This document shows, piece by piece, positions 45,714 to 55,728 of a stretch of 64,000 nucleotides of DNA (positions are counted from its first letter, which is position 1; the number at the start of each line of letters is the position of its first letter). The notes below the pieces were generated by a model. The model was not told the origin of the DNA and searched no databases. It saw only the letters and a program-made list of their open reading frames with translations. Origin of the DNA: Agrobacterium tumefaciens (lineage in GTDB: Bacteria; Pseudomonadota; Alphaproteobacteria; Rhizobiales; Rhizobiaceae); contig CP048485.1 in assembly GCA_025560025.1 (NCBI GenBank), positions 310,001-374,000 on the forward strand, in the 5' to 3' direction. The position numbers and the translations under genes are program-made.

Positions 45714-48617
45714 ATGAGCGACACCGCAGAAAAATTCGATTATTCCGCCACCCTCTATCTGCCGCAGACGGATTTTCCGATGCGCGCCGGCCTGCCGCAG
45801 AAGGAACCGGAAACGGTCAAGCGCTGGCAGGAGATGGGCCTCTACAAGAAGTTGCGCGCCTCCGCCGCCGGCCGCGAAAAATTCGTGCTGCATGACGGCC
45901 CGCCCTATGCCAACGGCAATATCCATATCGGCCATGCGCTCAACAAGATCCTGAAGGACGTCATCACCCGCTCGTTCCAGATGCGCGGTTACGATGCCAA
46001 TTACGTGCCGGGCTGGGATTGCCATGGCCTGCCGATCGAATGGAAGATCGAGGAAGCCTATCGCGCCAAGGGCAAGAACAAGGACGAGGTTCCGGTCAAC
46101 GAATTCCGTAAGGAGTGCCGTGACTTCGCCGCCGGCTGGATCAAGGTGCAGTCGGAAGAGTTCAAGCGCCTCGGCATCGAGGGCGACTTTGAAAACCCCT
46201 ATACGACGATGAACTTCCACGCCGAAGCCCGCATCGCCGGCGAACTGCTGAAGATCGCCCGGACAGGCCAGCTCTATCGTGGCTCCAAGCCGATCATGTG
46301 GTCCGTGGTCGAGCGCACGGCGCTGGCGGAAGCCGAAGTCGAATATGCCGATGTCGAGAGCGACATGATCTGGGTGAAGTTCCCGGTTGTGCAGGCAGCT
46401 CCTGTTCTTTCTGGTGCTTCCGTCGTCATCTGGACGACCACGCCGTGGACCATTCCCGGCAACCGCGCCATCGCGTTTTCGTCGCGGGTCGAATATGGCC
46501 TCTACGAAGTGGAAAGCGCCCAGAACGATTTCGGTCCGCAGCCGGGCGAAAAGCTGATCTTCGCCAAGAAGCTTGCCGATGAGGCCGCAGCCAAGGCGAA
46601 GCTGACCTTCAAGCTCGTTCGCGACGTGAAAACCGAAGAACTGGCCGCCATCACCTGCGCCCATCCTTTGGCGTCGCTCGGTTACGATTTCCCGGTTCCA
46701 CTTCTCGAAGGCGATCACGTCACCGACGATGCCGGTACGGGCTTCGTGCACACCGCGCCGAGCCATGGCCGTGAGGACTTTGACGTCTGGACCGCGCATC
46801 AGCGTGAGCTGGAAGCGCGCGGCGTTTCGTCGGCCATCCCGTTCCCGGTTGGCGATGACGGTTTCTACACCGAAGACGCCCCCGGTTTCGGCCCGTCGGC
46901 CGAGGGCGGCGCTGCCCGCGTCATGGACGACAACGGCAAGAAGGGCGATGCCAATGACCGCGTCATCAAGGCGCTGATCGCGGAAAACAACCTGTTTGCC
47001 CGTGGCCGTCTGAAGCACAGCTATCCGCATAGCTGGCGCTCCAAGAAGCCGGTCATCTTCCGCAACACGCCGCAATGGTTCGTCTATATGGACAAGGAAC
47101 TGGGCGATGGCACGACGCTGCGTTCGCGCTCGCTGAGCGCCATCGACGACACCCGCTTCGTTCCGGCCTCCGGCCAGAACCGCCTGCGCGCCATGATCGA
47201 AGGCCGGCCCGACTGGGTTCTGTCGCGCCAGCGCAGCTGGGGCGTGCCGATTGCCGTCTTCGCCGATGAGAAGGGCGAAGTCCTGATCGATGAGGCCGTC
47301 AACGCCCGCATCCTCGAGGCCTTCGAGGCCGAAGGCGCTGACGCCTGGTTCGCCGAAGGCGCCAAGGAGCGTTTCCTCGGCAATGACCACGACCATGCCC
47401 GTTGGCTGCAGGTCATGGATATCCTCGACGTATGGTTCGACAGCGGCTGCACCCACACCTTCACGCTGGAAGACCGCCCGGACATGAAGTGGCCGGCGGA
47501 TGTCTATCTTGAGGGTTCCGACCAGCATCGCGGCTGGTTCCATTCGTCGCTGCTCGAAAGCTGCGCGACGCGTGGCCGCGCGCCCTATAACGCCGTTGTC
47601 ACCCATGGTTTCACCATGGATGAGAAGGGCGAAAAGATGTCGAAGTCCAAGGGCAACGTCGTCTCGCCGCAGGAAGTCATGAAGGACGCCGGCGCGGATA
47701 TCCTGCGCCTGTGGGTCATGACCACGGATTATTGGGAAGACCAGCGCCTCGGCAAGGCCATCATCCAGACCAATGTCGATGCCTATCGCAAGCTGCGCAA
47801 CACCATCCGCTGGATGCTCGGCACCCTTGCCCATTATGAAGGCGAGGAGATCGCCTATGACGATCTGCCGGAGCTGGAAAAGCTGGTGCTGCACCGCCTG
47901 TCCGATCTGGATAAGGTTGTGCGCGAAGGTTATGACGGCTTCGAGTTCAAGAAGATCGCCCGTGCGCTGGTGGATTTCGCCAATGTCGAGCTTTCGGCCT
48001 TCTATTTCGACATCCGCAAGGACACGCTTTATTGCGACGCGCCGTCGTCGCTGAAGCGCCGGGCGTCGCTGTCGGTCATCGCAAAGCTGTTCGATTGCCT
48101 CGTCTCGTGGCTCGCGCCCATGCTGCCCTTCACGACGGAAGAAGCGTGGCTTTCGCGTTATCCGGATGCGGAATCGGTGCATCTTGTCCAGTTCCCGGAA
48201 ATCCCGGCGGAGTGGAAGAACGATGCGCTGGAAGCGAAGTGGGAGAAGATCCGCAAGGTTCGCACCGTCGTGACGGGCGCGCTGGAAGTCGAGCGCCGCG
48301 AAAAGCGCATCGGCTCCTCGCTCGAAGCGGCCCCTGTCGTGCATATTGCCGATGCCGACCTGCTGGCGGCGTTGAACGGGCAGGATTTCGCCGAAATCTG
48401 CATCACTTCGGCCATTTCGGTGGTGGGTGATGAAGGCCCGGCCGATGGCTTCCGCCTGCCGGAAGTTGCAAAGGTCGTGGTCGAGCAGAAGCTGGCGGAA
48501 GGTGCAAAATGCGCCCGTTCCTGGCGCATCACCACCGATGTCGGTTCCGACCCGGACTATCCGGAGGTTTCGGCCCGCGATGCGGCCGCCTTGCGGGAGC
48601 TTGCCGCACGCGGATAA
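45714..48617 (+). CDS. ileS: Isoleucyl-tRNA synthetase
   Basis: A 967-residue class I synthetase that charges and edits tRNA-Ile. The HIGH motif lies in [14 protein letters not shown] near residue 63 and KMSKS in [13 protein letters not shown] near 645. The [13 protein letters not shown] editing-site element lies near 239. The C-terminal zinc finger of E. coli IleS is degenerate here: CARSWRIT near residue 935 keeps one of four cysteines and the later CxxC is absent. ATG at 45714 follows a long leader with hairpins. Probably monocistronic. Confidence 0.96.
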   Translation: MSDTAEKFDYSATLYLPQTDFPMRAGLPQKEPETVKRWQEMGLYKKLRASAAGREKFVLHDGPPYANGNIHIGHALNKILKDVITRSFQMRGYDANYVPGWDCHGLPIEWKIEEAYRAKGKNKDEVPVNEFRKECRDFAAGWIKVQSEEFKRLGIEGDFENPYTTMNFHAEARIAGELLKIARTGQLYRGSKPIMWSVVERTALAEAEVEYADVESDMIWVKFPVVQAAPVLSGASVVIWTTTPWTIPGNRAIAFSSRVEYGLYEVESAQNDFGPQPGEKLIFAKKLADEAAAKAKLTFKLVRDVKTEELAAITCAHPLASLGYDFPVPLLEGDHVTDDAGTGFVHTAPSHGREDFDVWTAHQRELEARGVSSAIPFPVGDDGFYTEDAPGFGPSAEGGAARVMDDNGKKGDANDRVIKALIAENNLFARGRLKHSYPHSWRSKKPVIFRNTPQWFVYMDKELGDGTTLRSRSLSAIDDTRFVPASGQNRLRAMIEGRPDWVLSRQRSWGVPIAVFADEKGEVLIDEAVNARILEAFEAEGADAWFAEGAKERFLGNDHDHARWLQVMDILDVWFDSGCTHTFTLEDRPDMKWPADVYLEGSDQHRGWFHSSLLESCATRGRAPYNAVVTHGFTMDEKGEKMSKSKGNVVSPQEVMKDAGADILRLWVMTTDYWEDQRLGKAIIQTNVDAYRKLRNTIRWMLGTLAHYEGEEIAYDDLPELEKLVLHRLSDLDKVVREGYDGFEFKKIARALVDFANVELSAFYFDIRKDTLYCDAPSSLKRRASLSVIAKLFDCLVSWLAPMLPFTTEEAWLSRYPDAESVHLVQFPEIPAEWKNDALEAKWEKIRKVRTVVTGALEVERREKRIGSSLEAAPVVHIADADLLAALNGQDFAEICITSAISVVGDEGPADGFRLPEVAKVVVEQKLAEGAKCARSWRITTDVGSDPDYPEVSARDAAALRELAARG

Positions 48618-48759
48618 GGAAAATGGCCGGATGAATTGCGCTTTGCGTCTTCATCCGGTACACCTGCCTGAAAATGGCCGGATTTGCACGGCAATGCGGG
48701 CTGCCGCCTGCTGAAAGACGATGTCTGGCGAAGTGGGACGGACGGCTGGAAGGGTTTCA

Positions 48760-49398
48760 ATGAAGACGATGCAGGGTAATGCGCAGGGTTTGGGCATGTT
48801 TCGCACGGTTGCAGGCATCACGGCCATAGGCGTGCTGCTGGGCGCTTGCACGAGCCCGACCTACGGTACGGGCAAGACGGCGGCGGAACAGCTTGTCGAC
48901 GATCTCGGCAACGCAACCTCGATCACCGGTGACCAGAGCAAGCGCAACCTGAAATACAGCCCGCGCCCCGGTCTTGTCGTTCCTGCCCAGTCCCGTGCCG
49001 AACAATTGGCCGCGCCGCAGCAGAATATGGCGAACCGCGAAAACAACCCGCAATGGGTTGAATCGCCGGAAGAGACCCGCGAACGTCTTCGCGACGAGGC
49101 GGATGCCAACAAGAACAACCCGCATTACCGCTCGCCGCTGCTTGCCGGTAACGGCACTGCCGGCCAGATGACCGAAAGCCAGAAATGGGAAGCCTTCCGC
49201 AAGGCGAAGGCCGAAGCCCAGGGCGGCTCCGTCGTCAACGCCCAGCGTCGGTTCCTTACCGATCCGCCAGCCGAATATCGCAGCGTTCCGCAGGATCAGC
49301 TGACCGACCTCGGTGAGCCGGAGCAGAAGAAGGAAAAGCGCCGCAAGAAAGAAGCGGCTGTCGCCAACACCGGCAAGAGCTGGTGGAACCCCTTCTGA
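48760..49398 (+). CDS. Putative lipoprotein
   Basis: A 212-residue protein with a lipobox (GVLLGACTSP, Cys near residue 30), so the mature form starts at a lipidated Cys at the membrane. The rest is polar, Gln/Asn/Lys-rich and probably disordered. It contains PEETRERLRDEADANKNNPH and a strongly basic KKEKRRKKEA run near the end, then WWNPF. No family name is recognised, though such lipoproteins follow ileS in many rhizobia (inferred). MQGNAQG at 48769 is an alternative start; the ORF itself opens at 48721. Confidence 0.75.
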   Translation: MKTMQGNAQGLGMFRTVAGITAIGVLLGACTSPTYGTGKTAAEQLVDDLGNATSITGDQSKRNLKYSPRPGLVVPAQSRAEQLAAPQQNMANRENNPQWVESPEETRERLRDEADANKNNPHYRSPLLAGNGTAGQMTESQKWEAFRKAKAEAQGGSVVNAQRRFLTDPPAEYRSVPQDQLTDLGEPEQKKEKRRKKEAAVANTGKSWWNPF

Positions 49399-49450
49399 TA
49401 AAATGACGGGCTGATGGTGGCCTGCGGGAAAGGTTTTTCCCGTCGGCCGC

Positions 49451-49909
49451 TCAATCGTCGAGACGTTTCTCGCGGAAAAATTGCCGCAGGATTTCCGCAC
49501 TTTCGCTTTCCGCCAGCCCCGAATAAACATCCGGAGCATGGTGGCATGTCGGCTGGCTGAAGAAGCGCACACCACTATGCACCGCGCCTCCTTTGGGGTC
49601 TTCCGCGCCGTAATAAAGGCGGCGGATACGGGCGAATGAGATCGCCGCCGCGCACATGGTGCAGGGCTCAAGGGTTACATAGAGATCGGCGCCGGGCAGC
49701 CGTTCCTGCCCCAGCGCCTCGCAGGCCATGCGGATGACGGCGATTTCGGCATGCGCCGTCACATCGTTCAATTCACGGGTGCGATTGCCGGAACGGGCAA
49801 TGACGCGGCCATCCAGAACCAGTACCGCGCCGATAGGAACCTCCTGGCGTTCGCCGGCAGCGCGGGCTTCCGCCAGCGCCAGTTCCATGAAATGCGTCCT
49901 TTCGGCCAT
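49451..49909 (-). CDS. tadA: tRNA-specific adenosine deaminase TadA
   Basis: TadA converts adenosine 34 of tRNA-Arg to inosine at the wobble position. The zinc site is complete in this 152-residue protein: HAEIAVIRMA near residue 52 and LEPCTMCAAAI near 80. GAVLVLDGRVIARSGN precedes it. The start ATG lies 71 bases from the divergent pseudouridine synthase start, so both translation genes share a promoter region. Confidence 0.93.
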   Translation of the reverse strand: MAERTHFMELALAEARAAGERQEVPIGAVLVLDGRVIARSGNRTRELNDVTAHAEIAVIRMACEALGQERLPGADLYVTLEPCTMCAAAISFARIRRLYYGAEDPKGGAVHSGVRFFSQPTCHHAPDVYSGLAESESAEILRQFFREKRLDD

Positions 49910-49980
49910 TGTGTTTCAATTTCCTCTTAACCCTTGTGCTTGGACCTGATAGGACAGCCCAAACAACAGGCAAACAGCAA

Positions 49981-51966
49981 ATGACTTTTAAAGACAAGCC
50001 GAAGCGTGACGGCGGCAAGACATTTAGCCGCGACAAGAAGCCGAAAGGCCCCGGCAAGCCGGCCTCGGAGCGTGAGAAGAAACCGGCCGAAGCAAAGGCA
50101 GCCCCGGCGCCCGAAGCCGTGGTCGGCACCAAGCCCGAACGCATTTCCAAGATCATGGCCCGCGCCGGTGTCGCGTCGCGCCGCGATGTGGAACGAATGA
50201 TCATGGAAGGCCGCGTGTCGCTAAACGGCGTCAAGCTGGATAGCCCGGTCGTGAACGCCACGCTTTCGGACAAGATCGAAGTGGACGGCATGCCGATTCG
50301 CGGTGCCGAGCGCACGCGCCTGTGGCTTTACCACAAGCCCGCCGGTCTGGTGACGACCAATTCCGACCCGGAAGGCCGACCGACGGTTTTCGACAATCTG
50401 CCGGGCGAACTGCCGCGCGTGCTCTCCATCGGCCGCCTCGATATCAATACCGAAGGCCTGCTGCTGCTCACCAATGATGGCGGCCTGTCCCGTGTGCTGG
50501 AACTGCCGACCACCGGCTGGCTGCGCCGCTACCGCGTGCGCGCCCATGGTGAGGTCGATCAGGCCGCACTCGACAAGCTGAAGGACGGCATCGCCGTCGA
50601 CGGCGTGCTCTACGGCGCAATCGATGCCACGCTCGACCGTACCCAGGGCCACAATGTCTGGATCACCATGGGTCTGCGCGAAGGCAAGAACCGCGAGATC
50701 AAGAATGTGCTAGGCGCGCTCGGCCTTGAGGTCAACCGCCTGATCCGTATCTCCTACGGTCCGTTCCAGCTCGGCGATCTTGCCGAAGGCAAGGTGCTTG
50801 AAGTGCGCGGCCGCATGCTGCGCGATCAGCTCGGACCGCGTCTGATCGAAGAGGCAGGCGCCAATTTCGACGCGCCGATCTACAATACATCCGTCGACGA
50901 TGAGGAAGAGGCCCCGGCCAAGCGCGCCAAGCCCGAATGGGCCAAGGGCGACGCGCCGGAAGGCAAGTCTCGTTTCGAAAAATCCTCTGGCAGACCGGAA
51001 GACCGTCGCGAAAAGGCGCTCGGCCGTCTTGATACCAAGCGCGGTGACAAGCCTGCCGGCAAGTTCGGCTCCAAGCCCGCCGGGAAATTCGGCGCCAAGG
51101 GCCGCAATGAGGATGATGGCGAAGAGCGCCGCAGCCCCCGCCAGCCCGCCGGCACCAGCCGGACGGCCAATGTCTGGATGGCGCCCGGCGCAAAGCCGAC
51201 CCGTGATGGCAAGGAACGCAAGTCTTCCGCCCGCGCGGAAGCCGAAAGCCTGTTCAAAAAGCCGTCCGCCCAGGCAGAAGCGCGCCGCAGCGTCGTGCGT
51301 CATGCCGATGACGAGGGCGAGTGGATCCGCTCGGAGCCGACCCGTGAGGATGACCGTGGCCAGGGCCGCGGTGATCGTTCTGCACGCGGCGAAAAAAGCT
51401 TTGGCGATCGCGGTGGACGCGGTGGCAAATCCTTTGGCGACCGACCCTCTGGCGACAGGCCTTTCCGGGATCGCCCCCGCGAAGACGGCGACCGCCCGCG
51501 TGGCGACCGCCCGGCACGGGGTGCAAAAAGCTTTGGTGACCGACCGGCACGCGGCGACAAGCCCTTTGGCGACCGTCCTTTCCGTGACCGGCCCCGTGAA
51601 GATGGTGATCGCCCGCGCAGCGACCGTCCGCGCGGCGAGAAGAGCTTTGGAGATCGCACCGCGCGTGGCGAAAAGCCATTCAGCGAACGGCCGTTCCGCG
51701 ACAAGCCCCGCGAGGAAGGGGATCGTCCGCGCGGCGACCGGCCTTTCGGGGATAAGCCCAGAGGCGGCAAACCGGGTGGCAGGCCCGCATCGGGCAAGCC
51801 GTCTTTCGGTAAATCGGGCGAGCGTGGCGAACGTTCGGGTTTTTCGGGTAAGGGTAAAGGCCCCGGCGGCAATGGCCCCGGCGGCGGCAAGCCGGGTGGC
51901 AAAGGCCCGGGTGGCAAACCTTCTGGAGGCAGGGGAATGACACGTAATGCGGATCGTAGGCGGTGA
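49981..51966 (+). CDS. 23S rRNA pseudouridine synthase (RluB/RsuA type) with very long tail
   Basis: A 661-residue protein. The first 300 residues form a standard enzyme: an N-terminal Lys-rich arm, an S4 RNA-binding domain (RISKIMARAGVASRRDVERM near residue 55), and the catalytic domain with GRLDINTEGLLLLTNDG near 151. From about residue 305 to the end it is disordered and rich in Arg, Gly, Asp, Pro and Lys, with repeating GDRP..(G/R)..SFGDR units, then Gly-Gly-Lys-Pro. Similar but usually shorter tails occur in alphaproteobacterial homologues. They probably bind RNA. The gene overlaps rsmD by 20 bases. Confidence 0.9.
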   Translation: MTFKDKPKRDGGKTFSRDKKPKGPGKPASEREKKPAEAKAAPAPEAVVGTKPERISKIMARAGVASRRDVERMIMEGRVSLNGVKLDSPVVNATLSDKIEVDGMPIRGAERTRLWLYHKPAGLVTTNSDPEGRPTVFDNLPGELPRVLSIGRLDINTEGLLLLTNDGGLSRVLELPTTGWLRRYRVRAHGEVDQAALDKLKDGIAVDGVLYGAIDATLDRTQGHNVWITMGLREGKNREIKNVLGALGLEVNRLIRISYGPFQLGDLAEGKVLEVRGRMLRDQLGPRLIEEAGANFDAPIYNTSVDDEEEAPAKRAKPEWAKGDAPEGKSRFEKSSGRPEDRREKALGRLDTKRGDKPAGKFGSKPAGKFGAKGRNEDDGEERRSPRQPAGTSRTANVWMAPGAKPTRDGKERKSSARAEAESLFKKPSAQAEARRSVVRHADDEGEWIRSEPTREDDRGQGRGDRSARGEKSFGDRGGRGGKSFGDRPSGDRPFRDRPREDGDRPRGDRPARGAKSFGDRPARGDKPFGDRPFRDRPREDGDRPRSDRPRGEKSFGDRTARGEKPFSERPFRDKPREEGDRPRGDRPFGDKPRGGKPGGRPASGKPSFGKSGERGERSGFSGKGKGPGGNGPGGGKPGGKGPGGKPSGGRGMTRNADRRR

Positions 51967-52504
51967 GTTCCGCGGCCGGACACTGGCCGCGCCGAAATCG
52001 AATTCCATTCGTCCGACCATCGACAGGACGCGGGAAAGCCTCTTCAATATCCTGAGCCACGCCTATCCGGAAAGTCTTGACGGTACGCGCGTTCTGGACG
52101 TTTTCGCCGGAACCGGTGCGGTCGGGCTGGAGGCTCTTTCGCGCGGCTGTCGCGTGGCGCTCTTCGTCGAAAACGGCGTTGAGGGCAGGGGGCTGCTCTG
52201 GGAAAATATCGATGCGCTCGGCCTGCATGGCCGCGCCCGCATCCTGCGGCGTGACGCCACCAAGCTTGGCGGTGTCAACAATATCGAGCCTTTCGATCTT
52301 CTGTTTGCCGATCCACCCTATGGCCATGGCCATGGGGAAAAGGCGTTCGCGGCAGCACATGGCGGCGGCTGGCTCACACCCGGCGCGCTTGCCATTCTGG
52401 AAGAGCGCGGTGATGTTGCGGTCAATGTCGATCCAGCGTTCAAGCTGCTTGAAAGCCGTATCTTCGGCGACACGAAAATGCATTTCTACCGTTACGAGCC
52501 CTGA
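51947..52504 (+). CDS. rsmD: 16S rRNA (guanine-966-N2)-methyltransferase
   Basis: RsmD methylates G966 of 16S rRNA. The 185-residue protein opens MRIVGGEFRGRTLAAPKS, has the SAM loop VLDVFAGTGAVGLEAL near residue 45 and the catalytic DLLFADPPYG near 118. The start lies inside the last codons of the pseudouridine synthase gene in another frame, so the two rRNA-modifying enzymes are translationally coupled. Confidence 0.94.
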   Translation: MRIVGGEFRGRTLAAPKSNSIRPTIDRTRESLFNILSHAYPESLDGTRVLDVFAGTGAVGLEALSRGCRVALFVENGVEGRGLLWENIDALGLHGRARILRRDATKLGGVNNIEPFDLLFADPPYGHGHGEKAFAAAHGGGWLTPGALAILEERGDVAVNVDPAFKLLESRIFGDTKMHFYRYEP

Positions 52505-52564
52505 CGGGAACACCTTCCCGTCACGCCACGGTCTTGTCTTGTTTGCCGAATAGGCAGAGCCTGT

Positions 52565-52622
52565 GTCCTGTCGACCGATACTGTCAGGCAGTATCGCGAT
52601 AGGCTATGCCGGCAGACAGGAC
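52565..52622 (+). other. Nested hairpins before the patatin-like gene
   Basis: An outer GTCCTGTC (52565-52572) pairs with GACAGGAC (52615-52622). Inside, CGATACTG-tcagg-CAGTATCG forms a perfect 8-bp hairpin (52576-52596). It lies 30 bases before the start codon and lacks a T run, so a 5' leader structure is more likely than a terminator. Confidence 0.5.
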
Positions 52623-52652
52623 CTGTGCGGGGAAAGAGTTTTGGGTATTCGC

Positions 52653-53579
52653 ATGGAGCAGGGTGTAAACGAGAGCGTCACGATCGTCCGCGCCGGAGAA
52701 GATGTTCTCGAAGGCGGCGGCACGGGTGGCCAGGAGCCGACATTCGGCGTGGCGCTCGGCGGCGGCGGTGCGCGCGGCATCTGCCACATCAACGTCATCG
52801 AGGCGCTGGACGAACTCGGTATCCGGCCGGTGGCGCTATCAGGCTCATCGATCGGTTCCATCATCGGTTCAGGCATGGCGGCCGGCATGACGGGCCGGGA
52901 AATCCGTGAATATACGCTCGAACTCATGGGGCGGAAGGGTTCGGTGGCCAACCGGCTCTGGAGCCTCGGCCCGGCATCGATGCGCCATGCGGTGGACGGT
53001 TTTCGTCTCGGGCAATTCAATCTCGAACTCATTCTGCACGCTTTGATGCCGCAAGCTTTGCCGAAGGACTTTTCCGAACTCGCCATCCCGCTCAAGGTGA
53101 TAACCACCGATTATTATGCCCAGACCGAGGTTGTGGTGGAGAGCGGCGAGATCATCCAGGCGCTGGCCGCGTCTGCCGCCATTCCGGCCCTGTTCATGCC
53201 TGTTCGTATCGATGGTCGCATCATGATCGATGGCGGCATCTTCAATCCCGTGCCCTACGAGCATCTGCTGGACCAGGCCGATATCGTCATCGGCGTTGAT
53301 GTGGTCGGCGGTCCCGAAGGCGACGGCACCACCATGCCGAACCGGCTGGACAGCCTGTTCGGCGCCAGCCAGCTGATGATGCAGGCGGCGATTGCCCTGA
53401 AACTGAGGTTACGTCCGCCGCACATCTTCCTGCGCCCGCCGGTGCACCGTTTCGGCGTGCTGGATTTCCTGAAGTCCGAGGAGGTGCTGAACGCATCGGC
53501 CGGCATCAAGGACGATCTGAAACGGCAGATCGACATGCAGGTGGAACTGTTTCATCGCGGGCAGGGCGTGGAGGCTTGA
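52653..53579 (+). CDS. Patatin-like phospholipase (RssA type)
   Basis: A 308-residue serine lipase/acyl hydrolase. The oxyanion loop GVALGGGGARGI lies near residue 32, the nucleophile elbow ALSGSSIGSIIGSG near 60, and the catalytic Asp in MIDGGIFNPVPY near 192. It has no signal peptide. Bacterial RssA-type proteins have poorly known substrates. The chosen start MEQGVNES follows GGGAAAGAG at a distance; the frame upstream to 52563 runs through the nested hairpins and is not favoured. Confidence 0.88.
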   Translation: MEQGVNESVTIVRAGEDVLEGGGTGGQEPTFGVALGGGGARGICHINVIEALDELGIRPVALSGSSIGSIIGSGMAAGMTGREIREYTLELMGRKGSVANRLWSLGPASMRHAVDGFRLGQFNLELILHALMPQALPKDFSELAIPLKVITTDYYAQTEVVVESGEIIQALAASAAIPALFMPVRIDGRIMIDGGIFNPVPYEHLLDQADIVIGVDVVGGPEGDGTTMPNRLDSLFGASQLMMQAAIALKLRLRPPHIFLRPPVHRFGVLDFLKSEEVLNASAGIKDDLKRQIDMQVELFHRGQGVEA

Positions 53580-53626
53580 GCGGTACTCCCTGAATATTCA
53601 CTATCGAGCGAGCGGGTGCCGCTCGC

Positions 53627-53749
53627 TTCTTCTCCCCGCCGGGGAGAAGTCCGCGGCAGCGGGATGAGGGGGCGACGGTAGCGATATACGGAGAGCTTAC
53701 CCCCTCATCCGACCCTTCGGGCCACCTTCTCCCCGGCGGGGAGAAGAAA
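53627..53749. repeat. Intergenic palindromic repeat, family B copy 2
   Basis: Arms TTCTTCTCCCCGCCGGGGAG and TTCTCCCCGGCGGGGAGAAG with the same centre as copy 1 at 33217-33343. It fills the gap between convergent patatin and antiporter genes. Confidence 0.9.
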
Positions 53750-53788
53750 CAAGCAGCGTGCTCCCTGCGCTAATGCCTGCCTCGTCAC

Positions 53789-55612
53789 CTACAACGAGAC
53801 TTCCGTTTCCCCGTCTTCCTCTTCTTCTTCCCGCTTCTCCGCCTTGTTCTTCGGCTTCATCAGCGGCTCCGGCTTCACCTCGCGCACCGGCTTGTTGTGC
53901 AGCATCTGCCGGCCGGCGGCGAGGCCTTCCACGGCCTGTAGCTGCAACCGCTCCTCGTCGCGTTCGCGAATATCGTCGGCAATCGCCAGCGCCCTTTCGC
54001 CATCCATATCCAGCCCTTCCAGAATGCGCCTGCCGAACAGCAAGCCCGATTCCAGCGTCTCACGGATCTCGTATTCCACGCCCTTTTTCCTGAGGTCGAG
54101 CGAATGCACGCGGTCATAGGAGCGGACATAGATGCGCACGCTTGGAAATTCCGACTGGATCATATCGATGATACGGTCGGTGACCTCTTTCTTGTGGGTG
54201 CAGACGGCAACGAGATCGGCCCGTTCTATTCCAGCGGCGATCAGCACGTCCTTGCGGGTGCCATCGCCGAAAAAGATGCGGAAGCCGAAACGGGCGGCCT
54301 GGCGCACGCGGTCGGCGGAGCTGTCGATGACGGTGACGTCGCGCCCGCCGGCGAGAAGGATCTGCGAGGCTATCTGGCCGAAGCGGGAAAAGCCGATCAT
54401 CAGCACATCCGCACCCGCGCCGTCGAAATCCTCTTCCAGCTTGTCCTCCTCCGCATCCTCCGCCGTCAGCCGGCGTGAAATCACCGCCAGAAGCGGCGTC
54501 AGCGCCATGGAAAGCGTGACCACGGCAACGAGGATCGAGGCGGTCGCCTGCGGGAACAGCCCCGAGGCGGCGGCCGTGGTGAAAAGCACGAAACCGAATT
54601 CGCCGCCCTGCGCCAGAAGCAGCGCGATGCGGCTGGACGCATAACGCGACGAACCGGCAATGCGGCACAGAACGTAAATCAGGCCCGCCTTCACCGCCAT
54701 CATCGCCGGCACGGCGATCAGTATGAGAAGAATGTGCTCATAGACGATATTGACATGCAGCGACATGCCGACGGCCATGAAGAACAGCGCCAGAAACAAC
54801 CCGCGGAACGGCTCGATATCCGCTTCCAGCTCATGCCGGTAGGAGGATTCCGACAGCATCAGCCCCGCCAGCAATGCGCCCATGCCCATCGAAAGCCCGA
54901 CAGCTTCCATTATGGCGGCCGCACCGATGACCACGAAGAGCGCGGCGGCGATCATCACTTCGCGCGCGCCCGTGCGGGCAATGATCTGGAACATCGGTGT
55001 CAGCAGGTAACGCCCCGCCAGCACCATGCCCGCCACCGCGATGATCGAAGCGAGGAGATCGTAGGACATTGAATCCGTCGGCACGTCCGGGCGGTTCGAA
55101 AGAATGGTGACGAGGGCAAGAAGCGGCACGATGGCGAGATCCTGAAACAGCAGGATCGAAAAGGAGCGATTGCCGTGCCGGGTGTTCATGTCGCCGTCAT
55201 CGGCAAGGATTTGCAGCGCAAAGGCGGTGGAGGAAAGCGCAAGGCCGAAACCGGCGACGAGACTGCCGCGTGCATCGATCAACCCCGCCCACCAGGCGAT
55301 GGCGGCCAGCACGCTGCCCGTCACCAGCACCTGCGCCAGTCCGAGCCCCAGAATGTCGCGCCGCATCTGCCATATGCGCGATGGTTTCAGTTCCAGCCCG
55401 ATGATGAAGAGCAGGAAAACCACGCCCAGTTCCGAGACGTTGAAGATGTCCTTCGCATCCGTGACCAGATGTAGGAACGGCCCGATGATGATGCCCGCCA
55501 CAAGATAGCCCAGCACGGTGCCAAGCCCGAGCTTGCGGAAAACCGAGGCCGCGATGACCGCGCCGGCCAGAAGCAGCAGGGGTTCGGAAAAGAGAGCGTC
55601 GTGCTCGGTCAT
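53789..55612 (-). CDS. CPA2-family monovalent cation:proton antiporter with RCK domain (KefC-like)
   Basis: A 607-residue inner-membrane protein. The first 390 residues form a 12-helix sodium/hydrogen exchanger domain (LGTVLGYLVAGIIIGPFL near residue 29, GLALSSTAFALQIL near 120). A TrkA-N/RCK domain follows (DVLMIGFSRFGQIASQIL near 406). The last 60 residues are a long soluble tail ending in an acidic EEEEEDGETEVSL. It is close to KefB/KefC, the glutathione-gated potassium effluxers, but no KefF/KefG partner is adjacent. Start MTEHDALFSEPLL; the upstream extension is Cys/Arg-rich and rejected. Confidence 0.9.
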   Translation of the reverse strand: MTEHDALFSEPLLLLAGAVIAASVFRKLGLGTVLGYLVAGIIIGPFLHLVTDAKDIFNVSELGVVFLLFIIGLELKPSRIWQMRRDILGLGLAQVLVTGSVLAAIAWWAGLIDARGSLVAGFGLALSSTAFALQILADDGDMNTRHGNRSFSILLFQDLAIVPLLALVTILSNRPDVPTDSMSYDLLASIIAVAGMVLAGRYLLTPMFQIIARTGAREVMIAAALFVVIGAAAIMEAVGLSMGMGALLAGLMLSESSYRHELEADIEPFRGLFLALFFMAVGMSLHVNIVYEHILLILIAVPAMMAVKAGLIYVLCRIAGSSRYASSRIALLLAQGGEFGFVLFTTAAASGLFPQATASILVAVVTLSMALTPLLAVISRRLTAEDAEEDKLEEDFDGAGADVLMIGFSRFGQIASQILLAGGRDVTVIDSSADRVRQAARFGFRIFFGDGTRKDVLIAAGIERADLVAVCTHKKEVTDRIIDMIQSEFPSVRIYVRSYDRVHSLDLRKKGVEYEIRETLESGLLFGRRILEGLDMDGERALAIADDIRERDEERLQLQAVEGLAAGRQMLHNKPVREVKPEPLMKPKNKAEKREEEEEDGETEVSL

Positions 55613-55728
55613 GCGGGCGGACTTTCGAATAGGGTGGCGACAATACCGTCCGAATGGAGAAAGCGGCGTTTCGCCCTTGATGCGGGGTTCCTGGCACAAT
55701 AAATGGAACAGGAATGAAAGGCCAACTC

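Noticed and set aside
45552..48344. 930-codon open frame antisense to ileS
   Set aside because: It is a codon-phase shadow of a GC-rich gene: its composition is His/Arg/Gly-rich and it lacks motifs, while the plus-strand ileS is certain.
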